Assembly (NCBI GenBank): GCA_029298735.1
Contig: JANSLP010000050.1
Span: 1-64,000, forward strand
DNA length: 64,000 nucleotides
From: Ophiostoma sp. CBS 140.51
Lineage: Eukaryota > Ascomycota > Sordariomycetes > Ophiostomatales > Ophiostomataceae
Direction of reading: 5' to 3'
The notes beneath the pieces were generated by a model that was not told the DNA's origin, searched no databases, and saw nothing but the letters and a program-made list of their open reading frames with translations. Both the position numbers and the translations under genes were made by a program. Positions 11,067 to 20,739 of the stretch are shown in pieces (the first letter of the stretch is position 1; each line of letters begins with the position of its first letter).

Positions 11067-11952
11067 TCATGACCACTTTATGCCAAACATTGTTCCTCTC
11101 TTGTCACCTGGAGCGTCGCCGCCCGACTTCTCCAGGTAGATCCGGTCGTGCCCCGGCACATCGACGTAGAAGTACTGGTAAGCAAAGTCGCTCTGGCCCC
11201 GCCGCCGTGTCAAGTGCAGGTAGGCCTGGCCATTGGCGCGCGGGCCGTCGAGGTGGAAGTTCATCACAAAGTGCTCGGTGCCTTGTGCGTCTGTACGTTC
11301 GGTAGAGCTGCAAGCATGTTAGCATGGTTCAAATATAAATATACGGGGGCTTTGTTTCTGTATAACCGGGGGAGACGTACGCAATTGGCCGTGCTCGCCG
11401 CCACTTGTTGGATGTCTCCTCACCGTGGGCCGTAATCTTCTTGCCTTCTCCCAACAAATCGGTAATCCGGTGATCGGACCGAATGCGGTCGACGGCGCGG
11501 TTGAAGTTGGATACTTTGCTACTCGGCGAGAACACCTCCGTGTACAAGAAGTAACACACACCGCCCGTCAGCACGACGCCCACAATGACCATGCCAAAGT
11601 TGAATGTCTGCTGGGCAGCACGACCCGTCTTTTCGCGGCCTGAGAGCTCGGACCAGGGAACGTGGCCATCGTCGTTGAAGGGTGTGACGGACCGGCGACG
11701 AGCAGAGGCGGAAGAGGAGGAAGACGAGGATTGTGAAGACGAAGAAGAAGAGGAGGAAGTCTGGTGTTGTGTGGCGTAGCTGCGGGCGAGTATGCACTGC
11801 TTCGAAAGAGGTGTCGAAGTTGAGGATGTGCGAGAAGGAAACGAGGCTGTTATGCGACAGCTGCTGCGTGGTGCGCCGGTGACAGCCGACGATGACCAGG
11901 CGGCTGCCGAAGAGGCCTGGCTAGCAAGCGAACGGACGTGTGTTGTCCTCAT
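11067..11952 (-). CDS. TIM21: Mitochondrial inner-membrane translocase subunit Tim21
   Basis: Exons 11952-11381 and 11307-11067 (intron GTACGT...TTGCAG with a GCTAAC branch site, phase 2) give about 270 residues. Residues 1-60 are rich in Arg/Ser/Ala with almost no acids and include ARSYAT, a mitochondrial presequence. A Ser run and a basic stretch follow. A transmembrane helix lies at about 117-137. The C-terminal intermembrane-space domain contains RPIASTERTD across the splice and HFVMNFHLDGPR, both typical of Tim21. Tim21 links the TOM complex to TIM23 and respiratory chain supercomplexes during presequence import. The frame is open upstream to another ATG at 12114. I prefer 11952 because the presequence-like segment begins there and the resulting length suits the family. 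The gene diverges from GLO3. Confidence 0.9.
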
Positions 11953-12744
11953 GGCGGCAGAGGTGCTGTCGGTTGGTTGTTTGTCCTGAAGCTCTTTGAC
12001 GTCGTCAGGAGAAGAGAGGGGAAAGAAGGCTGAAAGAGAGCACGAGGACAGCCGTCGAGAAGGCTGCTTCCAGGGCGTTTGCGGTCGCACCTTCCCACTG
12101 AAGCGGTAGCTCACTGTAAAAGGTGAAAGAATCTTTCGACTGCTTGTGGGGGAGTTAGGCTAGTCCAATTAAGGCTAGATTAGTATGGAAAAGGAAGAGC
12201 AACATGTATGCTTATAGCCGAATCGCAGAGCGCTCTGAAAGCTCCTAAACCCCACTAAAGGGGTCTTCTCGGGAGGGGGCGAAAGGCGCTGAGGAGGGGA
12301 ATTATATGCAAAATTAGTGGGAAAGGGCCAGCCCAGCCCGAGACCCAAAGGGCCCAATAGCCCCTAAACCGGCCAAATAGGCCAACCACAGCGCGTGCAC
12401 AGCGCCGTAGGGAGGGCGGGATACGAGCCAAAATGGCCATCGATTATCGCGAACTTGTCCTCTTTCCCTATTTCCCAACTCCGCCGCCTATCTCCTCCTA
12501 ACCTCACCCTCGCCCTCCCTTTCCACGCGCTCGCTCCTCCATCACCACCACTCCCGAATACTACACGACCCCGACCCTTAGTTTACGAGATCCACGAACC
12601 ATCTTTCCTTTACTCCCATTCACTGGCTACCCGACAGCTTTTATCCGGAAGCGACTGACGATCTCTTCGAACTTCGTTTCGTTTTCTTTTCTTCTTTTCT
12701 TTCTTTTTCTGCGTACCCCGTCATCCCACCGCAAAACTGTCACG
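11953..12744. promoter_or_regulatory. Shared divergent promoter of TIM21 and GLO3
   Basis: A 792-bp spacer separates the two start codons. It holds a CCAAT box at 12165-12169 and two copies of CCTAAACC (12244-12251, 12363-12370). It also holds a CCCC-ACTAAA-GGGG inverted repeat just after the first copy, and a GGCCAAATAGGCCAA segment at 12371-12385. From 12470 onward the plus strand is pyrimidine-rich and leads into GLO3. Shared regulation is inferred from layout only. Confidence 0.5.
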
Positions 12745-14466
12745 ATGAGCGGCCTTGCGACCAAGCAGCAGTCGCTCAAGCTCTTTGAGAAGCTCAAGAC
12801 CAAGCCAGCCAACAAGGTATGCGACCGAGCAGCGCGTCGTGCTTCTCGTCCCGGCCTTCCGCCTCCTTCGATCCACCCCGCTCACAGCCTTCTCTCTTTT
12901 CTTTTGATTCTAGATCTGCTTCGACTGCGGCCAGAAGAACCCCACGTGGACGTCGGTTCCCTTTGGCATCTACCTGTGTCTCGACTGTTCGGCTAACCAC
13001 CGCAACCTCGGTGTGCACATCTCGTTTGTGCGCTCCACAAACCTCGACCGTATGCCAACATCCCATTCCGTATCCCTGTTGACGACATATGCCCTTTCCA
13101 TATTTCGATACACCTACTAACATACACCCCCCTTCCCCCCTAGAATGGCAATGGGACCAGCTGCGCGTGATGAAGGTCGGCGGCAATGACTCGGCCACCA
13201 AGTTCTTCCAGCAAAACGGCGGCTCGGCCGCCCTCAATAGCAAGGATCCCAAGACAAAGTACCAGTCCAACGCCGCCACCAAGTACAAGGAGGAGCTGAA
13301 GAAGCGTGCCGCACGCGATGCAAAGGAGTAGGTCGTCCCGTCCATGGCAGCCCTAGCGGGATATCGTATTGCTCACACACACACACAGGTACCCCAACGA
13401 GGTTGTTATCAACGACATCGAGGTCAGCGACGGCACCAGCACGCCTGCCGGCGAACCGACCGACGACTTCTTCTCTTCTTGGGACAAGCCCGCCATCAAG
13501 AAGCCCACACCGCCCGTCTCCCGCACCGCCACGCCCCCCGTCGTCGGCCGCACGCCCTCGCCCTTCCTCAGCGCCGGCGCCAACAATGCCGGTGCCCGCT
13601 CGGCCTCGCCGCTGTCGGGTGGTGCCACCGGTTCTGATGATGCTGCCAAGCCGACTGCCAGCCGTATCACGCACTCATCCGCACTCAAGAAGACCACGAC
13701 GGGCCCACGGAAAACCAACATCCTGGGCGCCAAGAAGGTCGGCTCCAAGCTCGGCGTCAAGAAGGTGACGGGCGACATTATCGACTTTGACGAGGCTGAG
13801 AAGAAGGCCAAGGAGGAGGCTGAGCGCATCGAGAAGCTTGGCTACAACCCAGACGACGAGGAGGAGGCTGCGGCTGCCCTCAAGGCCAGTGCAAAGTCGG
13901 AGATTGTGTCGCCAACGCCCGTGGCGCCCGCCCGCAGCAGCTACGGCTCATCGGCGGCCTCGCACTCGCGCGAGAAGTCCGCTTCGGAGATGGAGCGTCT
14001 GGGCATGGGTATGGGCCGGTTAGGTTTCGGCCAGGTCGGTGGCCGGTCAGGTGCTGGCGCGTCGGCAGCGGCTGCCAAGAAAAACACTGGTGGCTTTGGC
14101 TCCGTCGGCCCCATCAAGAACAACATTGATGAAGACGAGAAGTTTGCACGGTCCAAGTTTGGCACGCAAAAGGCCATCTCGTCCGACGAGTACTTTGGCA
14201 AGGGCTCGTACGACGCCAATGCCGTGTCCGAGGCCAAGCAGCGCCTGCAGGGTTTCGACGGTGCTACTGCCATCTCGTCCAACGCCTACTTTGGCCGCCA
14301 GGAGGAGGAGACCGTCGAGGACTATGGTGACCTGGAGTCGGCCGCCAAGGACTTTGTGCGCCGGTTCGGCATCACGGCTGGCGATGACCTCGAGAACCTT
14401 ACTCAGGCACTCGGCGCCGGCGCCACCAAGCTGCAGGGCGCGATCCGCAATTACCTGAACCAATAA
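12745..14466 (+). CDS. GLO3: ADP-ribosylation factor GTPase-activating protein, Glo3 type
   Basis: Four exons, 12745-12816, 12914-13049, 13144-13327 and 13389-14466, give 489 residues. The zinc finger of the ArfGAP domain is complete only after splicing: Cys26, Cys29, Cys46, Cys49, with the arginine finger at Arg54 in the NHRNLGVHISFVRS stretch and NLDQWQWDQLR across the second splice. The middle part is Ser/Thr/Pro and Lys-rich. Around residues 390-430 are two copies of a SSxxYFG motif (SSDEYFG and SSNAYFG) flanking a helical segment. This is the Glo3 regulatory motif that separates Glo3/ArfGAP2-3 from Gcs1. The protein stimulates GTP hydrolysis by Arf1 on COPI coats during Golgi-to-ER retrieval. 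The last intron ends in a (CA)n-AG acceptor. No membrane segment is present. Confidence 0.94.
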
Positions 14467-15853
14467 AGGGGTGACTTTGTTTTTGCGTCTTGAGTTTAGT
14501 TGAGGCGGAGCGAAGTATCTTTATTTTTGTTTAGGTTGACACGGCAGGAAATATAAAATAACAAACACGCACAAAGAAGGTCAAAGGGGATTACAGAAAA
14601 AAGACTGGGCCATGACTCTCTTTTATTGTTGGGGCTTTTGTTCTTGTTGTTCCTTTTAGAGTCCTTGCTGCGTTTTATTTTGTTTTACAGTTGGCCATGG
14701 CGGAGTTTTTTGCTTTCCGACTTTCATACAGGCTGGAAGAGGCAAGAAAAAAAAGGAGAAAAGGGTGTAGTTGAACATTGGTGAAGGAAGAGGTCTACGA
14801 AACGAATCCGGCGTTCAGTATGAATTTCCTTTTTTTTGTTTTATTCCGTTCTTGTCTATTGCTATTTTTCTCTATTAAAAAGAATACATCGATAATATCC
14901 TTATTTTAGAGTCGTGTATGCCGAATCTTAAATCACTTCTCTCAAATCACAACCACATATACCTTGGCCCTGTCTAGACCCGCATCGTATAAGATGCCGA
15001 CAGCCTCAAATATTATGGACGGAGACGGAGTGAAGAGAAATCAAAAGATGTGTGGCAAACGGCACTGTGACAACTTTGAGCGAGAAACTATGAGAGGCAG
15101 ATGGGCAAATAGCAGGCGAATACGACCATTATAAATACTATATTCAAAAGTCTCTGAGGTGTGCATGATAGCTAATTATCACACATTATGTTTCTCACTC
15201 TCACCAGACGGCATAATAATGTGTGTATGGCAGACAGCATAATACGATGTCCTCTTTTAGATTTTGGTGCGTTCGCGTGGTCTGCTGACCTCAGCCTCGC
15301 CCGCCAATTGATCCTTCGGACTTACGATTTTGGCTGGTTCGTCGTCACAAAGAGTGTGAGGTGAGTTCACATGCTTTTTTTCTGGTCGCGTTTCTGGCGT
15401 TAAGTTGGGCTGATCTTTTTTTCTTAGTAGCTATTTTAGCAGAGGCACGTCAGGAGGTCATTTTTGGTGTGTGGCCACCACTGAAGAGAACCGAGCCAAT
15501 CGCATCTTTCGCCTCCTCCGCATCCTCCGCATTTCCCCATCTCCTGTGGAAAAGGCGGAAAACAGGGACACGAGCTATGCCTGGAATGCAGCGTCATAAG
15601 TTCACAGATTGGTGATTGGGAATCAAGACAAGCGAGAATATCTAGAGTAAAAGTAACGATGTTTAACCCCATTCTAATTGACAAGACACAAGATAGAATG
15701 AGAAATGAATAAAAGTTCATATACAAAAAAAAGAAAAAAAAAGAAAACGTTGCTCAGTAATGTCCACTGCCTATGTGCATTATTTTTTCAGGCCCTGTAG
15801 TCCTTGCCATCATATCCTATCTTTACAACTTGAAAAGCAAGCCACTTTACAGC
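14467..15853. other. Convergent spacer, GLO3 / nitronate monooxygenase gene
   Basis: 1.39 kb of AT-richer DNA between two 3' ends, with T-rich and A-rich runs (14820-14890, 15725-15750). No coding region, RNA gene or repeat structure could be supported. Confidence 0.55.
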
Positions 15854-17144
15854 TTACAGCTTGGCAACCAGCTTCTGGCCCTGGGACAGGGACACAACGG
15901 CATCGTCGACCAGCTCGTCGACAACAGCCTTGGCCGACTTCTTCTCGTTGACGACCGACGCGCACTGGCCCATCAGGAAGGGGCGGAACTGGTCCATCAG
16001 CTCGTCAATGTCGACCTCGTCGTCATCGCTGCTGCTGGCATCCTTCTTCTCGTCGCCCTTGCCCGAGGGAGGAGAGCTGAGCTCACCCGACAGGACCTTG
16101 TCCAGGTCGGCCTCGTAGGGGAGCTTGCCCTTGGAGGTGAGCTCGCGGATCTCGTCCTGGCGCTCCGTCTCCCAGTGCTCAATGTATGGGTTCTTGCGCA
16201 CGCGCAGCGGGCGACCTGTGAAGATAATGGTGCGGATGGTGTCGTCGAAGCCAGCGGTGCGGACAGCCTCCTTGTGCGACTCGGGGGCACCGGCCTCGTC
16301 CGTCAGGATGAAACGCGTGCCGACCCAGACGGCCGAGGCGCCCATCATCAGGGCAGCGGCGACAGTCTGGCCGTTGTAGATACCGCCAGCAGCGACGGTC
16401 TGGACAGGCAGGCCGGTCAGGGGCGACTTGTGGCCCTTGCAGAGACGGACAACCTCGGGAATTAGGATGGTGGTGGGGACGTCACCAGTGTGGCCGCCAC
16501 CCTCACCGCCCTGGGCGCAGATGATATCGACGCCGAGCTCCAGGCACTTCTTGACGTGCTTGGGGTGGCCAATCATGTTCATGTACAGGATGCCGTTCTT
16601 GTGCAGACGCTCAACGACGTGCTTGGGGGGCACACCGACAGCAGACACGAACAGCTTGGCGCCAGACTCGATGACGACGTCAATCAGCTCGTCAAGCTTG
16701 CCCTTGGTGTAGTCGTAGTTGGTTTTCCGGGCGTTGCCGCCAACCTGGGGCAGCAGCAAGTCGACACCGAAGGGGGCCTTCTTGTCCGTCAGGTGCTCCT
16801 TGAGCTCGGCAATCTGGTCGCGCAGCATTTCGGGCGTGTAGTTGACGCCGCCAATGACACCGAGACCGCCAGCGTTGGTGACGGCAGCAGCGAGCAGAGG
16901 ACCAGCCGCAACGTTCATGCCGGCCAGCAGAACGGGGTGGTTGATCTTGAACAGATCGGTGATGGGGGTGCGGATTTTCTCTGCGAAAAAAAAGCCAGCG
17001 ATTAGCACAGGTTCAAAAGCAGAAGCGAAAGCTGGCAATTGCACAATCGCCGTCTCCCCCTGACCGTTGCATTCGACAATGCATTGCAGAGGAGGCGATG
17101 GTTAGAGACTCAATAAGGGGAGATTACTCACGAGGAGAAGCCAT
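15854..17144 (-). CDS. Nitronate monooxygenase-like FMN-dependent oxidoreductase
   Basis: A 13-nt first exon (17144-17132) is joined to 16980-15854 across a GTGAGT...CGCAG intron (phase 1). The product has 379 residues. It is a TIM-barrel flavoprotein of the 2-nitropropane dioxygenase/nitronate monooxygenase family. Visible signatures are PVLLAGMNVAAGPLLAAAVTNAGG near the start (substrate/FMN-binding loop; motif about residues 20-43), AQGGEGGGHTGD with the likely catalytic base His168, and GASAVWVGTRF for the FMN phosphate site. Family members oxidise alkyl nitronates such as propionate 3-nitronate to aldehydes and nitrite, which detoxifies them. The C-terminus adds an acidic SSDDDEVDIDE stretch and a helical tail. 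There is no targeting signal, so it is probably cytosolic. It is divergent from FOL1 over a 1.8 kb spacer. Some homologs reduce enoyl substrates, so the true substrate is unproven. Confidence 0.9.
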
Positions 17145-18974
17145 TTTGTCTGTTGAGGGGATGTGAGAGGAAAAAAGAAGAGGGTATCACAGGGAAGGTG
17201 TCACAGGACGGAGAAGATAGAATGCTGTTGGATAAGAGGAAGATGAAGATGCAATGCGAAGAATGGTGAAAAGAGAGAAAAGAGATGTGAGAACATAAAG
17301 GAAGAGGAGAGGAGAAGAAGAAAAAAGAAAAAAGAAGGAAAGAGTCGAAAAGAACAATGACAGGAAGTCGCAGAGTAATGTAAGGAAAGAGCAAAGCACA
17401 TCGATCTGCCGCCTCCGCAGGCGCTGCCCAGCTCCTGCCTGCGACGGCCACATGCTGGCGAGAGCCGAGGTCGCGCAAAGCGCACTGCAGCAATGGGGTT
17501 GGGGGGAGTGGGCTGCACGCTAATCATGCTTGGGGTTAATGGTCCGCTGTGGGTAGGGGCGCTGGGCGGTAGTCGTTGTTGGAGCCGCCGAACAGCACAG
17601 AAGCAAAAGGCGCGGCGCTATGCTGTTTCCTGCTTTTGGGGGGCTTCGACAAGTCTGGGGGAAAGAGCGATGGGGGAACAGAAAGGAGGGGCATGCAGCG
17701 TGGAAGGACGCTGACGAGGTGAGGAGGCGCTTGGAACGCTTGGAACGGGGGCCCAGAAAATACAGAAATCGGAAGGTCCTGGCGCCGGAACTGGCTAGGA
17801 TACTTCGGAATGATAGGACGGTGCACTGCATTCTGTTGTACTCTGTTGAGCTGCTTCTAGGAAAGTGTGCCTCGGCACACTTTTTGGCTGTGGTTGGGGG
17901 GCGACCTGCAGGAAGGCGCGACGGAGGTGGAGGGAGACACGACTACGACTCTCTCTTCACACACACAAGCAAGAGAGCACCGTCAAAGTGGAATCCATCA
18001 AGTGGACACTTCATGCTGGAGTATTTTGACGTCCTCGGGACGTTGGTCCAGAGACTACAAAGATAATTAATCAAGGGTTTATTCAAGTCTTATTCAAAGG
18101 CCTTGATCGAGGGTTAATCAATCACCTCGCATCGTGCCTTCCGTGTACGGAGGACGGAGAACGGCACTCGCTTCCCCAGGAAGTTGCAAACAGGCGTCTC
18201 GTCGTGCAAGGAAAGAGGCACCGGCTACATCATGTGACGATTTGGTCTCAAGGGAAAAGGGAAAGGAACCGGCCAAGTCTCGCGTCGTCGCTGTCTCTCG
18301 GTTTCGCGTCACTGAATTGTTTCTTCCCCCCTTTTGTTCTTCCACTTTTCTCGACTCTCCACCTCCAAAAACTCGACAAACGACCAACAACTCCATAATT
18401 GCACAAGACGTACAAATACGGGGACCAGCTCGCGAGCAGTCGATGATCTTGGCACCGACTGGCCGGATCCGAGATTGTGGCAGTCGTGCACGGATTGGTT
18501 CCAGCCGGCAAAGACAGCTTAAGACAGCCTCTGAGACCGTTGCACCTGTCAACGAGCTTTTGCTGGTTGCCGCGTATCGACGAACCGCAGAACTGTCGCA
18601 TCCTTAAGTGTCTCGAGTGTCTCTTGTCGACAAACCATAATGACGGCAGTACAGTATGCGCTCTACCGCGACACTGTATGTGCAGGCACTTGACACCAGA
18701 CGAAAGACAGTGCAGCTCGCTAAGAGATCGTTCGCACGGTCTCCAGCTAGCCAATCATGTCTCACACTTCATTCTCACTTGAATTTCGCTTTTTTTTCTC
18801 TCAACCCGCTTTCATCAGTTTGGACGACTGTTTTTGGTCTGAGATATCACGAGCCCCTCACCTACACAATCTGATTATCTTTTAAGCGACGAGGCACACA
18901 CCTTGGCTTACGGACGAGGATCCTCGCTGTGACAAAAAAGGGGCGGAAAAGTGCAAGCACAAGGCCGCAAAGCC
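17145..18974. other. Divergent spacer, nitronate monooxygenase gene / FOL1
   Basis: 1.83 kb. On the minus strand 17145-17400 is strongly pyrimidine-rich, fitting the leader of the oxidoreductase gene. An imperfect direct repeat (about 18 bp, consensus TRATCRAGGGTT) lies at 18068-18086 and 18103-18120. Open frames at 17620-18066 and 18134-18607 show no domain or codon bias and are not annotated. Confidence 0.5.
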
Positions 18975-20739
18975 ATGAAAATCATCATCACGTCAATTGC
19001 GCCTCATCTCACAAGAACAAACTCCACTAGTGGTGGCCACAGTTTATTTTCTGCGGGATACCTGGCTGCCGGCACTGGCAGACGCTCGCTGGCAACGGTT
19101 GCACGCCCGTCTTTCACTTCTTTCTTACAATCGCAGAGACCTTTGTCGAAAGTTACGCCTGGACGCCTCTTATCATTACCAACCCGCGCCTCATCTAGAG
19201 CCATGACATCTACATCACCAGCGGCGGCGTGCTGCCAGTCGGCAGGCGGACCCGTGAACAAGAAGAAGAGGGCGTACATTGCGCTTGGCGGCAACTTGGG
19301 CGACCGCATTGGCTGGATCGAAAAGGCATGCCGTGAGATGGACAGCCGGGGCATCCGCGTTATGCGGACAAGCAGCCTGTGGGAGACGGAGCCCATGTAC
19401 GTGCTTGAGCAAGACAAGTTTGCGAACGGCGTCTGTGAGGTGGAAACCGAGCTTGAGCCACTGGCACTGCTGGACCAGCTGCAGGATATTGAGCGGACGC
19501 TCGGGCGCAAGAAGGTGATTGACAAGGGCCCGCGCAACATCGACCTCGATATCCTGCTTTACGGCGATGAGACGGTGAACCACGAGCGGCTGATTATCCC
19601 ACACATTGGAATCCCCGAGCGGGAGTTTGTCCTGCGGCCACTTGCACAGTATGTACAGGCGCCGTCTGAGATTTGTTGAAAATGGGAACGAGGATACTAA
19701 CTTTCTCAGACTTGCACCGAATATCCCGGTGGACCCGACACGGCCATGGAAGCTCGTACAGGACTACCTCAATGAGCTGCCACCACAGCCTGAACCTCTG
19801 ACGCCTCTGACGCCCTTTGGACAGAAGCATGCGCCATTGCAGGCTCTGCGGTCCAACCGCGGCACGACGGTTATGGCCATTCTCAACGTCACGCCTGACT
19901 CATTTTCCGACGGCGGCAAGCACTCGACCTCCGACACAGCTTCGCTTGCCGCGCTGGCCGAGACGGTCAAGGCCTTCGTCGTTGCCGGTGCTACTGTTAT
20001 TGACGTCGGCGGTCAGTCGACCGCTCCGGGCCGGCCACAGGTGTCAGCAGAGGAGGAGCTGGCGCGCGTGGTGCCTGCGATCAAGATGATCCGTGCTGAC
20101 CCGGCCTATGACGCTATTGCTATCAGCGTGGACACCTACCGGGCATCCGTCGCTGCAGCCGCGATGGAGGCAGGTGCTGACATGATCAATGACGTGTCCG
20201 CGGGCGACATGGACGCGGAGATGCTGCCGACAGTGGCCCGCTTGGGTGCGACAGTGTGCCTGATGCACATGCGCGGCACTCCAGAGACGATGAGCAAGTT
20301 GAACCAGTATGGCGCCTCCGAGGGAGAAGCAGCATCAACATCGGCAAGCAGTGGCGGTGCATCCATCATCGAGGCCGTGGCCCGCGAGCTGCTGGCACGT
20401 GTCGAGGCTGCCGAGGCTGCCGGCATTCGCCGGTGGCGCATTGTGCTGGACCCCGGCCTGGGCTTCGCCAAGGTGGGCGACCAGAACATTGACGTGCTGC
20501 GGCATTTGGCAGAGCTGCGCGAGTGGCCTGGCCTGGAAGGCCTTCCGTGGTTGGTGGGCTCGAGTCGTAAAAGCTTTATCGGGCGCACAACAGGCGTGGC
20601 AACGCCTGCGGAGCGCGTCTGGGGCACGGCGGCGACAGTGGCGGCTGCAGTGCAGGGCGGTGCTGACATTGTGCGGGTGCACGATGTGCGGGAGATGGCA
20701 CAGGTTGTGGCCATGGCGGATGCCATCTGGCGGTACTAA
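18975..20739 (+). CDS. FOL1: Folate synthesis enzyme: HPPK and dihydropteroate synthase
   Basis: Exons 18975-19648 and 19710-20739 (GTATGT...CTCAG with TACTAAC branch, phase 2) give 567 residues. Residues 1-76 are Ser/Thr/Arg-rich with few acids, fitting a mitochondrial presequence. A second in-frame ATG at 19203 (Met77) would start a form without it. Residues about 100-235 are 6-hydroxymethyl-7,8-dihydropterin pyrophosphokinase (ALGGNLGDR, LGRKK, GPRNIDLDILLYG). Residues about 275-567 are dihydropteroate synthase (NVTPDSFSDGG, DVGGQST, DPGLGFAK, GSSRKSFIG, RVHDV). It catalyses two successive steps that join the pterin to p-aminobenzoate, and the DHPS domain is the sulfonamide target. Many fungal Fol1 proteins also carry an N-terminal dihydroneopterin aldolase; none is visible here. 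Confidence 0.95.
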
